Virus record (IMG/VR): IMGVR_UViG_3300015241_000035
Location: 1-22,020 of that record
DNA: 22,020 nucleotides
Source: a virus
Reading direction: 5' to 3' (one strand)
Positions 15,101-22,020 of the stretch are shown here, one piece after another. Numbering within the stretch: position 1 is the stretch's first letter; the number at the start of each line of letters is the position of its first letter. Below the pieces are notes generated by a model, which did not search any database, had not been told where the DNA came from, and saw only the letters and a program-made list of their open reading frames with translations. Both the position numbers and the translations under genes were made by a program.

Positions 15101-15859
15101 TCATTTCACCTTGATCACTTTGAAGGAGCCGTCCGTGACCATCAATAGCGCGTTGCCGATATCGATCATGAGCGGCGATTTCGAAATCAGCGCGATCAGC
15201 CCATAGCCCGCGAACTTCGCCCAGCGGTTATAGAGCACGACCGCCTTTTCCGGCTGATCGCCATAGATCATCTCGGCGCAGGCCCCGACATAGCGATCGT
15301 GACATTCCTCATCGGGATGATTTTCGTGCAGCATCTTATGGCGCGCGAATTCTTCATCTAGCCGCGTATGGAATGCTCGCCCGCTGGCGATCAGGTCATC
15401 GGATCGACGCGCCCAGTCCTCATATTTCATAGTCCAATAGGACATGTCGGCTGTGCCCGATTCCGTCGCCCACACGCCCTTGCGATCGAACTCATGCACG
15501 GCGCCGACCAGCTTGCAGAAGTTCGCGGCGGCCTTGTTGAACGCAGGCACCCGGGTCTGCAGGATCATGCAATCCGTATGCGTGAACATCCAGCGATAGG
15601 CCGCCAGCGAGGCGCGGATCGCATGCCGTCCGCGATAATTTTCCAGAAACGAGGTATGCACATCGTAGATTCCGGGCTCGGATTGCCCGAAAATGATCCC
15701 GCCGCCCTCCGTCATCAGCAGCACATTCAGCGGATTCTCGATCACCGCGCTGATATCGAGATCACCCAGTTTGAGGCCCGGCGTTCGCATCTGATCGAAC
15801 ACGGAGGGGTCATTCAGGATCGGATTGATCTCGGAAGCATCGAAAGAGCGGCGGATCAT
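15101..15859 (-). CDS. GNAT-fold virion-associated protein with C-terminal extension
   Basis: 252 aa, ATG at 15859, 3 bp after the previous stop. Residues ~40-130 follow the GNAT acetyltransferase layout: a strand with NVLLMTEGGGIIFG, a loop YDVHTSFLENYRGRHA (the RG-R-A positions resemble the acetyl-CoA loop), a helix, then FNKAAANFCKLVGAVHEFDR, which matches the late GNAT block. T7 gp13 and related phage proteins have a GNAT-like core in an internal virion protein. The last ~90 residues (ECHDRYVGACAEMIYGDQPEKAVV to the end) form a second domain that I know only loosely from other phage proteins. The gene lies between the gp10-like and gp7-like genes, where P22 has gp26 and gp14. Whether it binds acetyl-CoA is unknown. 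Confidence 0.72.
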   Translation of the reverse strand: MIRRSFDASEINPILNDPSVFDQMRTPGLKLGDLDISAVIENPLNVLLMTEGGGIIFGQSEPGIYDVHTSFLENYRGRHAIRASLAAYRWMFTHTDCMILQTRVPAFNKAAANFCKLVGAVHEFDRKGVWATESGTADMSYWTMKYEDWARRSDDLIASGRAFHTRLDEEFARHKMLHENHPDEECHDRYVGACAEMIYGDQPEKAVVLYNRWAKFAGYGLIALISKSPLMIDIGNALLMVTDGSFKVIKVK

Positions 15860-15862
15860 GAT

Positions 15863-17374
15863 CTAGGCCGCATGCTTGATCCCGGTGGCGAAGGCCTGGT
15901 TCAATCCCGTCGGCATGCCCGCCGACCATGACAGTTCGAATACGAAATCTCGGCCCATTCCGAGGCCCCGCCAGCGCAGCATCGATCGGAAATGGCCGGC
16001 GCTGATCAAGGTCTTGACCCGGTAATTGCCGAACGTCGCGCCGCCATCCTTGGAGACCCGTAAGCCCACCTGCGGCGGTCCGATCTTGGTCTGCGGCCCG
16101 AAACCATCCGAAAATCCATCCGAGAACGCATTGGAGATTAGAGGCCCCTCGGCCGAGCCCGCCAGCATGCCGGTCTGCATGTCGGCTATGAATTCGGTGA
16201 TCGTCAGATTTTTCAATTCATCGACGATATGCGGAAATGAGCGGATGCAGGAAATCGGCTGGCCGGCATCATTCATCACATTCTGATCGATCGCGTAGAT
16301 CTGCCCGGTTTCCCAATCCATCCCAACATTGGTGTCGTAGGCGAAGGCGTGGAAGCACACCCGTTCGCGATTGAGGTTGCCATTATCGTCGGTCCAAGCC
16401 CGCTGGTGCCATAGCTTGGTCGCGAGATCGTAGCCCCAGGACTTGTTCGCCGACGGGAAATGAGCCACCACGAAAGTATGACCGCCCTGCTGATAGGTAT
16501 AGCAGATCGCATCGGTGAGTTTCGGATAGGTCAGCCACTCGTCTTCCAATGCAAAGGTCGAGATCTTCTTGGCGCCATAGCCTTCGATCATCAGCATGAT
16601 CGCGCGACCGTCCTTGTCCTGCGAGAGCCAGAACGCGTTGACATCCGTCGTGCAGATCGAATAAGGCGCGATCGTGCCATGGGGCACGAACTGCCCGAAC
16701 ACTTCCTCGAGCGGAAAGATCGGATCGCCGGCATCGAACCATGGCTCGGCCGTCATGGTGCCGATCGGCCAGAGCGTGCGCTGGCAGGCGATCAATGCTT
16801 GGATCGGATCGCCGAACGTGCCCTTGGAGGCCGTGTCCAGCGCATTGAACGCGACCTGCTCCGACAGCGAACAATAGAAATTGTTGGTCCCGATCTGATT
16901 GAAGAAGAAGAACGTGTCGAAGAACTGCACCCGCGTCGAACCCGTGAACAGTCCGGTCGTATCGACAATCTGCGTCATCTGGCGCGATGTCATGTTGATC
17001 TGATAACCGAGCGGCGAATTGTCGACCAGCACGATTTCGTTGCCGTTCGATTGGCCGTTGTCGTCCATCGAGACCGGCGTGAACCGGTTCTGGATCAGCC
17101 CTAGATTATTGAACTGCCAGTTCCGATCGATGTAGTAGACGTTCGGCCCGACCACGCCGTAGAGATCACCGTTCGAGACCCGGAACACGCCACGACCACG
17201 ACCCTGCACCGGCGGCGCGCCGAGCGCGCGCAAGCCCGGGCGCGGGTAGTGCGTGAACGGCGATTCCGGATCGGTCTCGTCCGGGTTGTTCTCCGGCCAC
17301 AGATTAACGCATCTTTGGGCATTCGCGATCAGTTCGCGCGCCACATAGGCACCGGCGCTGAGCGGGATCTTCAC
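15863..17374 (-). CDS. P22 gp10-like tail hub / packaged-DNA stabilisation protein
   Basis: 503 aa with a GTG start; GTGA overlaps the upstream stop by 4 bp. P22 gp10 (472 aa) is the cytoplasmically assembled hub that closes the portal and carries tailspikes and needle. Here the N-terminus (QRCVNLWPENNP ... TPGLRA-like PRPGLRALG, then GRGRGVFRVSNGDLYGVVG) has the layout of gp10 proteins and the first blade of a beta-propeller. Typical late blocks follow: SANKSWGYDLATKLWHQRAW, TGQIYAIDQNVM, and near the C-terminus SKDGGATFGNYRVKTL with RWRGLGMGRDFVFEL. No signal peptide. The family call is fairly strong and is supported by neighbours on both sides. Confidence 0.85.
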   Translation of the reverse strand: MKIPLSAGAYVARELIANAQRCVNLWPENNPDETDPESPFTHYPRPGLRALGAPPVQGRGRGVFRVSNGDLYGVVGPNVYYIDRNWQFNNLGLIQNRFTPVSMDDNGQSNGNEIVLVDNSPLGYQINMTSRQMTQIVDTTGLFTGSTRVQFFDTFFFFNQIGTNNFYCSLSEQVAFNALDTASKGTFGDPIQALIACQRTLWPIGTMTAEPWFDAGDPIFPLEEVFGQFVPHGTIAPYSICTTDVNAFWLSQDKDGRAIMLMIEGYGAKKISTFALEDEWLTYPKLTDAICYTYQQGGHTFVVAHFPSANKSWGYDLATKLWHQRAWTDDNGNLNRERVCFHAFAYDTNVGMDWETGQIYAIDQNVMNDAGQPISCIRSFPHIVDELKNLTITEFIADMQTGMLAGSAEGPLISNAFSDGFSDGFGPQTKIGPPQVGLRVSKDGGATFGNYRVKTLISAGHFRSMLRWRGLGMGRDFVFELSWSAGMPTGLNQAFATGIKHAA

Positions 17375-17832
17375 GTTTTGATTTCGGTGGGGGTGATGAA
17401 ATAGAACGTGGCGCGCGCATTATGCGCCAGCGAAAATCCCTGATTGACGGCAAGCTGATTGATCTTGCCGCCTGGTGTTGGATAGATCAGCAGCGCGTTG
17501 GCAAGATCGTCATTGAACACGGTCTGGGTCTGCCCCGGTTGCAGCGATGACAACAGCGCGCCGGAAGCCGCCGGCACCGTATCGAATTCGTTCCAGTCGG
17601 AGTCGAGCTGTAGCGCGGTCGCCTGATTGGCGCCGGTCGCCGCCAGTCCGCTCGCGACAGTCGCGGCCGAGAGCGATGCGGTCGCCGCATTCAGCAGATT
17701 GAGCAGGAACTGATAGCCGTCGAAACTCAGCGCATAATCGGTCGCGCTCGGATTCTTCGGATCAGGCGCCTTGACGAAGGGCGATTGCGGCGGCGGAAGG
17801 TTGCGGCCGGAGAATCCGACGACCGATCCCAT
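17371..17832 (-). CDS. Small structural-type protein before the tail hub
   Basis: 153 aa from the ATG at 17832, which overlaps the upstream TGA as TGATG; a GTG one codon earlier is possible. The N-terminus is Pro-rich (GRNLPPPQSPFVKAPDP). A helical Ala-rich middle (FLLNLLNAATASLSAATVASGL) is followed by a beta-rich C-terminal part (LLSSLQPGQTQTVFNDDLANALLIYPTPGGKIN ... ARATFYFITPTEI). The last part resembles the small beta-domain found in the 155-aa protein at 18628-19095 in character: both describe a LxIYPTPG or LTVYPAVA strand, and both end with a short beta-strand. It is probably a minor virion or decoration protein. No named family is certain. Confidence 0.7.
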   Translation of the reverse strand: MGSVVGFSGRNLPPPQSPFVKAPDPKNPSATDYALSFDGYQFLLNLLNAATASLSAATVASGLAATGANQATALQLDSDWNEFDTVPAASGALLSSLQPGQTQTVFNDDLANALLIYPTPGGKINQLAVNQGFSLAHNARATFYFITPTEIKT

Positions 17833-18035
17833 CACCCGATATCTTTCGGATCTTCCCAGACCAGTGACAGATGCCGCTGCGAGGCCTCGCCCAGCGCTTC
17901 GATCGCGCTTGCGTGCTCATTCCTCGCCGCGTTGTCGCGCCGCGGCTTCAGCGACGTGTAGAACTTATCGCCATCCTTCCAGCCATAGACGCAATCACGC
18001 GTCTTGCGCAGATGCGAGTTAGGATTGATCGGCAT
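17832..18035 (-). CDS. Small unrecognised late protein
   Basis: 67 aa. It begins inside the end of the upstream gene (16 bp overlap) and ends with a TGATG junction, so it sits in a translationally coupled chain. The sequence is basic and polar (LRKTRDCVYGWKDGDKFYTSLKPRRDNAARNEHASAIEALG), with a conserved-looking YGWKDGDKFYTSLKP strand. No membrane segment. The function is unknown. Confidence 0.6.
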   Translation of the reverse strand: MPINPNSHLRKTRDCVYGWKDGDKFYTSLKPRRDNAARNEHASAIEALGEASQRHLSLVWEDPKDIG

Positions 18036-18237
18036 GGTGGACCGGTGCTTTCGGGAGCGGTGGAAACCACAGGATCACGGCCTTGCGCCGCGCCCGCCGG
18101 ACCGAGGCCAGTGCCTCTTCCGGATTCTCGAAGGCGATCGCCGGTCTTATCGGGGAGTCCGGCGGATAGCGGCTGACGAGAAAGCCGCGGCGCGGGTCAT
18201 GCCAGCCGTAGAATTGATGGGCTTGGGGCTGGCGCAT
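18019..18237 (-). CDS. Small unrecognised late protein
   Basis: 72 aa from the ATG at 18237, which overlaps the preceding TGA (TGATG) as at other junctions in this operon. A longer form from a TTG at 18294 has a good-looking AAGGAG upstream, but it would overlap the previous gene by 58 bp; I prefer the short form without certainty. The chain is basic, with HQFYGWHDPRRGFLVSRYPPDSP in the first half and a helix EEALASVRRARRKAV followed by ILWFPPLPK. Both this protein and the next contain a Y-G-W-x-D motif, which may mean they are related. The function is unknown. Confidence 0.55.
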   Translation of the reverse strand: MRQPQAHQFYGWHDPRRGFLVSRYPPDSPIRPAIAFENPEEALASVRRARRKAVILWFPPLPKAPVHHADQS

Positions 18238-18614
18238 CACGAGCGCTTCGTCACACCCCATGCTTGGGCCGATCCAGTTGCTACCTTTCGACAAATCGCT
18301 CCTTCGCCAATCGAATGATTAACGGAGGCTATTTGCGTTCCATTTTCATCAAGCAATTCATAACCATCAATGCCTTGACCATAAATCTCAACGATATCGC
18401 CGATATTAAACGATGATGATAATTGAAACACCACCTGCGCCTGTTGAGACGGCGTATAGGGCAACACGGATGCTAATACGATGAGCACATCCGTAGTAGC
18501 GGACGGGGATATCATTGCTGGAGATGCATTGGATCCACCGTTTAGCGAGATAATCTCGAACTTGGCCTTTGTTACGATCTCGGTAATCGGGCCATCAATA
18601 GTAAATGTCGTCAT
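18237..18614 (-). CDS. AT-rich late gene, unrecognised beta-type protein
   Basis: 125 aa, ATG at 18614 with AAGGGAG upstream. The predicted chain is beta-rich (TTFTIDGPITEIVTKAKFEII, DVLIVLASVLPYTPSQQAQVVFQLSSSF, GDIVEIYGQGIDGYELL) and has no signal peptide. By hand count 18301-18420 is about 39% GC, against about 68% at 18061-18180 in the next gene. That contrast indicates a recent insertion from another source. It lies between gp4-like and gp10-like genes, so it is probably a minor virion decoration. No family is recognised. Confidence 0.7.
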   Translation of the reverse strand: MTTFTIDGPITEIVTKAKFEIISLNGGSNASPAMISPSATTDVLIVLASVLPYTPSQQAQVVFQLSSSFNIGDIVEIYGQGIDGYELLDENGTQIASVNHSIGEGAICRKVATGSAQAWGVTKRS

Positions 18615-18627
18615 TGCTCAAACTCCC

Positions 18628-19095
18628 TTACGAAGCGCTCCAGACACCAGCCTTCACGCAGGCGAAGGCGATCTGGACATGGGTCGCGAGCCCACTCGGA
18701 AGCGTCGTATTATTATTGATCGTATCCTGTGCTGCTGTAGCCGGATTGTTGGCGACTGCGGGATAAACGGTCAGCGTCTGCGCTCCATTGTTGTAGAGAA
18801 TGATCTGCGTTCCTGGGACGCATGTGGGCAGGTTGACGCCGGTGCTCGCTGCGACCGTATCGGCCTCCAGAAGATAGACGCCCGCAGGCAATGGAGTCGC
18901 CGTGGCTTGCGTCGTGCCGGCCGCCGTGATGCCGTACTGATAGGCATAGTTCTGGCCTCCAGCCAATCCTAACAGCCACGTCCCATCCGGCGTCTGAAAG
19001 CCATTGACCGGCGGATTGCCGGTCACTGCGAATGCTGCGCCGACGGCCGCCGCGATCAATGCGCCGGCCAGCATATTGAGAATGGTCTTGAACAT
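18628..19095 (-). CDS. Beta-type virion-decoration-like protein with signal peptide
   Basis: 155 aa, ATG at 19095 with CGGAGA upstream. The first 23 residues (MFKTILNMLAGALIAAAVG, then AAFA before VTG) form a Sec signal peptide. The rest, PDGTWLLGLAGGQNYAYQYG, then ATPLPAGVYLLEADTVAASTG, VPGTQIILYNNGAQTLTVYPAV and a final CVKAGVW, is a small beta-sandwich pattern that I associate with phage structural proteins lacking a leader. It is the only exported protein in the head-tail region. Its place right after the gp4-like adaptor makes a virion role plausible, while the leader points to the periplasm. This conflict is noted among the findings. Confidence 0.75.
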   Translation of the reverse strand: MFKTILNMLAGALIAAAVGAAFAVTGNPPVNGFQTPDGTWLLGLAGGQNYAYQYGITAAGTTQATATPLPAGVYLLEADTVAASTGVNLPTCVPGTQIILYNNGAQTLTVYPAVANNPATAAQDTINNNTTLPSGLATHVQIAFACVKAGVWSAS

Positions 19096-19133
19096 TGCAG
19101 GTCTCCGAGAGGTTGTTATGTTATTAAATGCAA

Positions 19134-19913
19134 TTACGGCGTGTCACTGCGATAGTTATAATTCGATCTGCCATTGTTGATCAGTTCGCGCGGCATCCTA
19201 AGCGTCGGAATCTGTGCATTGGCTTTGCGGATGATGTTCTTGCCCTGCGCCGCGAGGATATTCAGATCGCGATCGGCCGGCATCTGGAAGGCCACCTTAT
19301 ATCGACGCGCGAGGCACCATTCCAATGCCGAGATGTACTCCGGCGGAAAGCGCACCATATCCTGCAGATTCGGAAATTGCTGCAGCGTCTGCTTGCATAG
19401 GATATGGATTTCGTAGATCGAGGCCTGCGGCACCGGCCAGGGATATACTTTGCCGATCGGAAATCCGGGATCATAGAACAGCGCCGTCGAGAACGTCCCC
19501 AACGTCTTCAGCCGGATCGCCGCGTAATCCTCATAGGCATCGATTACCTCAAGCGGCCAATCAAATGGCTGCGTTCCGGCGTTCGGCGCTGGGGAACCAT
19601 TATTCGACAATTGCCGCAGGAAGGCGAACTCCAGCCGATCCGGCCGCGGGTTGATGTTGAAGTTCTGTCCTGCGCCAACCGTATAGAACTGCGCGCCGGT
19701 CGAGGCGAAGCCATAATCCACCAACTGAAAGACCATGTAGCGTTCATGTTGCCATTGCGCGATCATGCGGTTGGCGATCGTGAATGCCTTATTGAGAATC
19801 GGCTCATCGACACTTTCGTCGATGCCGATGACCCCCGCCGTAATCAGCGCGTCAATCAGAAGGTCCTGGACCTTCGTTGGCGGCGGTAGCTGCTGGGCGG
19901 GGGCATTGGGCAT
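19134..19913 (-). CDS. P22 gp4-like tail adaptor (head completion protein)
   Basis: 259 aa, ATG at 19913, 3 bp after the previous stop. P22 gp4 (166 aa) binds the portal ring and starts tail assembly. Here a helical N-terminal block (VQDLLIDALITAGVIGID ... DEPILNKAFTIANRMIAQWQHE) matches the start of gp4-like adaptors. The C-terminus has an analogous ending (ANAQIPTLRMPREL), comparable to the APYPSRMP end of P22 gp4. Between them lies an extra beta-rich segment (QFYTVGAGQNFNINPRPDRLEFAFLRQ), which explains the greater length. It lies downstream of the coat, as in P22. The assignment is good but rests on pattern, not alignment. Confidence 0.78.
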   Translation of the reverse strand: MPNAPAQQLPPPTKVQDLLIDALITAGVIGIDESVDEPILNKAFTIANRMIAQWQHERYMVFQLVDYGFASTGAQFYTVGAGQNFNINPRPDRLEFAFLRQLSNNGSPAPNAGTQPFDWPLEVIDAYEDYAAIRLKTLGTFSTALFYDPGFPIGKVYPWPVPQASIYEIHILCKQTLQQFPNLQDMVRFPPEYISALEWCLARRYKVAFQMPADRDLNILAAQGKNIIRKANAQIPTLRMPRELINNGRSNYNYRSDTP

Positions 19914-19916
19914 CGG

Positions 19917-20624
19917 TTATAGGCCGAGTTCTTTCTTGATCCGATCGTTTGACCAGCGCTTGTCGATCTTGATGTTATTCTTTTCGGCAAACTCGATCAT
20001 CGCCGCGCGCTCGATATCGTCGCTTGCACTCGACGTCGATGCGAGCAGATCCGATGCCGGATCGATCATATCGTCCTGCGGAGATGATGTCGGCGCTGCT
20101 GTCGCCGCTGGCTGATTCTGCGGCATCGCCGCCATTACTGCTGCGACGACCGCCGCGATCGCGGTCGCATCGATCCCGCCCGACGATCCCGTCGCCTTGA
20201 CCGCGAGCGCCTGCGCCACGACTTCGGCGAGCCGCTGCGTCTCGCTCTTCACCGGGAGCGACTTGCCGGTCATGTCGATGCGCGGTTTGTTCGGGGTTGG
20301 CGACCAACCGGGACCCAGCAGCATGACCTGACGCTTGCAACCATCTTCATCGAGCGAACCGTCACGATTGCGCATATCGATCAGTTTCGGCTCAAACTCC
20401 GGGTGGTAGACCCACGCCGGAAAGGCGCGATAGCGATAGGGCCGGAAATACTGGCCGTAATGCTTGTGCTTCTTGAAGGCCGCGTAATCCGGGATATGTG
20501 GCGGCTCAATATCCGGCTGCCATTCATCCTCGGAATAGTTCGGGGTATTCGCCCATGCGCCGGGCGTCCAATTGTTCGCGGATTGCCCTTCGAGAATCGC
20601 CTCGTTGTCGCCGACGTAACCCAT
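19917..20624 (-). CDS. Late protein with C-terminal HeH/LEM-like helix pair, unknown role
   Basis: 235 aa from the ATG at 20624, which has AAAGGA just upstream; an in-frame Met at 20672 would overlap the previous gene and is less likely. The first half has a motif often seen in phage structural proteins: YRAFPAWVYHPEFEPKL, then GPGWSPTPNKP. The middle is disordered, Ala/Ser/Pro-rich. The last ~30 residues (AAMIEFAEKNNIKIDKRWSND, then a basic end RIKKELGL) look like a short helix-extension-helix or LEM-like domain that could bind DNA or a partner. It lies between the coat and the gp4-like adaptor, where P22 has no gene. It may be a minor head protein. Confidence 0.65.
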   Translation of the reverse strand: MGYVGDNEAILEGQSANNWTPGAWANTPNYSEDEWQPDIEPPHIPDYAAFKKHKHYGQYFRPYRYRAFPAWVYHPEFEPKLIDMRNRDGSLDEDGCKRQVMLLGPGWSPTPNKPRIDMTGKSLPVKSETQRLAEVVAQALAVKATGSSGGIDATAIAAVVAAVMAAMPQNQPAATAAPTSSPQDDMIDPASDLLASTSSASDDIERAAMIEFAEKNNIKIDKRWSNDRIKKELGL

Positions 20625-20655
20625 GCAATATCCTTTCTGGAAAATTGAGATGCGA

Positions 20656-21087
20656 TCAGATGATCGCATCATCCGTGTGAGAGGTTTCCACCTCCGGAGC
20701 CTTCATCGGCGCATGCAATGGCAGATCGCCGCGTGGCGACAATTCGGCGAGGCTTTCGACCCAGCCCGATCCGAGCTTCGCGGCCTCTTCATCGCTCCGG
20801 ACATGCGCCCAGACCGCGTCGTGGCGCTTATCATAGACGCTGGCCTCGATATCCTTCTCGGCGTGATGGGTGCGTGAGAAGAGCATCTTGGGATATTCGT
20901 TGCTGTCGGCCTCGATGCCGGCGTGGTGCAGCGCCTGGCCGACCTGGTGCAGGTTGAATGGGATCGGCTCGACGCCGAGCTCGGCCGCAACGTCTTCGAT
21001 AAACTTGACGTGGTGACGATCTTCGGGCGGCATCGATTCGAGATGGAAGGTTTCGCGAATGGCGTCGGCAGCTTCTTTCGAATTCAT
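20656..21087 (-). CDS. Small unrecognised head-region protein
   Basis: 143 aa, ATG at 21087 with GGAG upstream. It is an acidic, helical, His-rich protein with no membrane segment: EAADAIRETFHLESMPPEDRHHVKFI, then EPIPFNLHQVGQALHHAG, and HHAEKDIEASVYDKRHD. It follows the coat gene after a hairpin and a 68-bp gap, so it may be expressed at a lower level than the coat. The function is unknown; a minor head or assembly protein is possible. Confidence 0.65.
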   Translation of the reverse strand: MNSKEAADAIRETFHLESMPPEDRHHVKFIEDVAAELGVEPIPFNLHQVGQALHHAGIEADSNEYPKMLFSRTHHAEKDIEASVYDKRHDAVWAHVRSDEEAAKLGSGWVESLAELSPRGDLPLHAPMKAPEVETSHTDDAII

Positions 21088-21118
21088 GGGAATACTCCAT
21101 GTGTTTCAGGTAAGAGGA

Positions 21119-21146
21119 CGGCGAGGCACCATTTGATGCCTCGCCG
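21119..21146. terminator. 10-bp hairpin after the coat gene
   Basis: CGGCGAGGCA (21119-21128) and TGCCTCGCCG (21137-21146) form a perfect 10-bp stem with an 8-nt loop, 9 bp after the coat stop codon. On the minus strand it is followed by TCCTCTTACC, a poor T-tract, so it may terminate only partly. Such leaky hairpins after major coat genes are known to set the coat in excess of downstream genes. Confidence 0.6.
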
Positions 21147-21155
21147 AGACAAATG

Positions 21156-22020
21156 TCAGAGCGAATCGAGCGTAGCGACCCCCCATTCCCCACGAGGCCA
21201 GAATAGCCCGAACAATGCATCGACACGATCTACAGGTTGATCAGTACCTGCTTCGTATACCACGATGGATCGCAACGAACAGCGATCGAACTCGTGCCGC
21301 GCCGCTTCCACCACACCTTTGCCGTTCGGCGGCATCCAGAGCGGCGCAATCACGAGCGACACCGCATCGCGCTGGAATGCCAGCGACTGCCGATAGGTGA
21401 CCGACGCGTTGGCGAACGGTGTGACGACCGCGTTATTGGCGGGCGAAGCCGTCACCGTCATGTAGGCCTGCGCGGTATAGGGCAGACCCGCATACGGCAC
21501 CTGCGAAGCCGGCGGAATCAATGCCGGATAGATCGGGATCGAGGTCGCACCTGCCGGAACATTCGCCGTAACCGTGAACTGCCGAGTCGTTCCGGTCGAG
21601 GCAAAAGTCGTGCGATTGACGGCGTTGACGCCAGCAACCGAGATGATATCGCCCTGGTTGAGCGTGCCGACCAGCGCCGTGATCGTCAGCGCGGTGCCGG
21701 TTTGGTTGGCGCCGTTGATGGTCGCGGTCGTGGCCGAGCCCGTGGTGTGTTTGATCACGGTCTGATCGCGGGCCATGTCGAAACCAAGCGCGTTCTTCAT
21801 CGCGCCGCGCCTGAACTGTCCCGAGATTTCGGTCGCCGGATTGAACTGGCCGGCCAGCGAAGATACTAGCTTGGCATCGGTGTGCGGATCGTTGATGAGC
21901 TTGCGCGCATCCATCGTACCGAGATCTGGCGCCGAATTGTCGTCGAGCAACGCGCCGGCGTTCAGCACCGGAGTCTGGTTAATCGCCAGGATATTGTTAT
22001 TGGCGTCGACATTGGCCGCC
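21156..22020 (-). CDS. P22 gp5-like major coat protein, C-terminal part (start outside window)
   Basis: 287 residues are visible; the frame stays open to the window edge, so the GTG at 21968 is internal and not the start. P22 gp5 (430 aa) forms the icosahedral shell with an HK97 fold plus an inserted I-domain. The block GTLNQGDIISVAGVNAVNR closely follows the P22 stretch G-M-K-R-GD-K-IS-F-AGV, and the next part (RQFTVTANVPAGATSIPIYPAL) follows its companion strand. Earlier, FRRGAMKNALGFDMARDQTV fits the end of the core before the insertion. Near the C-terminus, AFQRDAVSLVIAPLWMPP and VDRVDALFGLFWPR correspond to the last strands of the coat core. The family is fairly sure; the N-terminal ~150 residues are missing from view. 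Confidence 0.82.
   Translation of the reverse strand, partial: AANVDANNNILAINQTPVLNAGALLDDNSAPDLGTMDARKLINDPHTDAKLVSSLAGQFNPATEISGQFRRGAMKNALGFDMARDQTVIKHTTGSATTATINGANQTGTALTITALVGTLNQGDIISVAGVNAVNRTTFASTGTTRQFTVTANVPAGATSIPIYPALIPPASQVPYAGLPYTAQAYMTVTASPANNAVVTPFANASVTYRQSLAFQRDAVSLVIAPLWMPPNGKGVVEAARHEFDRCSLRSIVVYEAGTDQPVDRVDALFGLFWPRGEWGVATLDSL

Noticed and set aside
16460-17104. Plus-strand ORF (214 codons) opposite the tail hub
   Set aside because: Shadow of a recognised gp10-like gene; Arg/Glu/Asp-rich composition and no ribosome-binding site.
21156-21968. Coat gene starting at the GTG at 21968
   Set aside because: The frame is open from there to the window edge and the coat fold needs the missing N-terminal part; the GTG is an internal valine.
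1-22020. CRISPR arrays, tRNA or rRNA genes, insertion sequences
   Set aside because: Coding density is very high on one strand, no regularly spaced repeats, no cloverleaf and no transposase-like protein were seen.

Overview
The window looks like the late (structural plus lysis) half of a tailed phage or prophage with a P22-like short-tailed virion, probably from an alphaproteobacterial host of the Bradyrhizobium/Rhodopseudomonas type. The virion type is read from recognisable proteins in P22 gene order: a P22 gp5-like coat, a gp4-like tail adaptor, a gp10-like tail hub, then ejection-type proteins. The host guess is weaker. It rests on GC-rich, GATCG-rich codon use, an Omp25/31-like outer-membrane protein, and small proteins of a kind I associate with those genera. 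No integrase, repressor, terminase or portal lies in the window, so phage versus prophage cannot be decided here.

Almost everything is on the minus strand, read from right to left. From 22020 down to 19134 come the 3' part of the coat gene, a hairpin, two unrecognised proteins and the gp4-like adaptor. From 19095 to 17371 there is an insertion of five small genes between gp4 and gp10; it includes one very AT-rich gene and one protein with a signal peptide. From 17374 to 10780 lie the gp10-like hub, a GNAT-fold protein in the gp14 slot, and four proteins (240, 184, 394 and 619 aa) that fit the gp7/gp20/gp16 DNA-ejection set. They are packed with TGATG, TAATG or GTGA junctions.

From 10482 to 5020 are three large fibre-like proteins (621, 631 and 557 aa). 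From 4732 to 2868 is the lysis and accessory group: a GH19 endolysin, two small cysteine-containing proteins, a holin-like two-helix protein, and a member of the N4 gp49/Sf6 gp66 family. From 2783 to 1 follow an outer-membrane beta-barrel, a one-helix protein, a periplasmic protein, another fibre-like or exported protein, and the start of one more that runs off the left edge.

Two genes break the pattern by lying on the plus strand. One (10492-10944) is a membrane protein made of two tandem copies of a ~47-residue unit. The other (4835-5023) is a 62-aa membrane or exported protein with a strong ribosome-binding site. Both behave like morons inserted between late genes.

The most unusual property is that eight minus-strand proteins, including all the large fibre-like ones, begin with convincing Sec signal peptides, mostly ending AxA before Q. 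The core tail and ejection proteins have none. This suggests that part of the late proteome is exported before lysis: to coat the host, to be secreted, or to join particles outside the cytoplasm.
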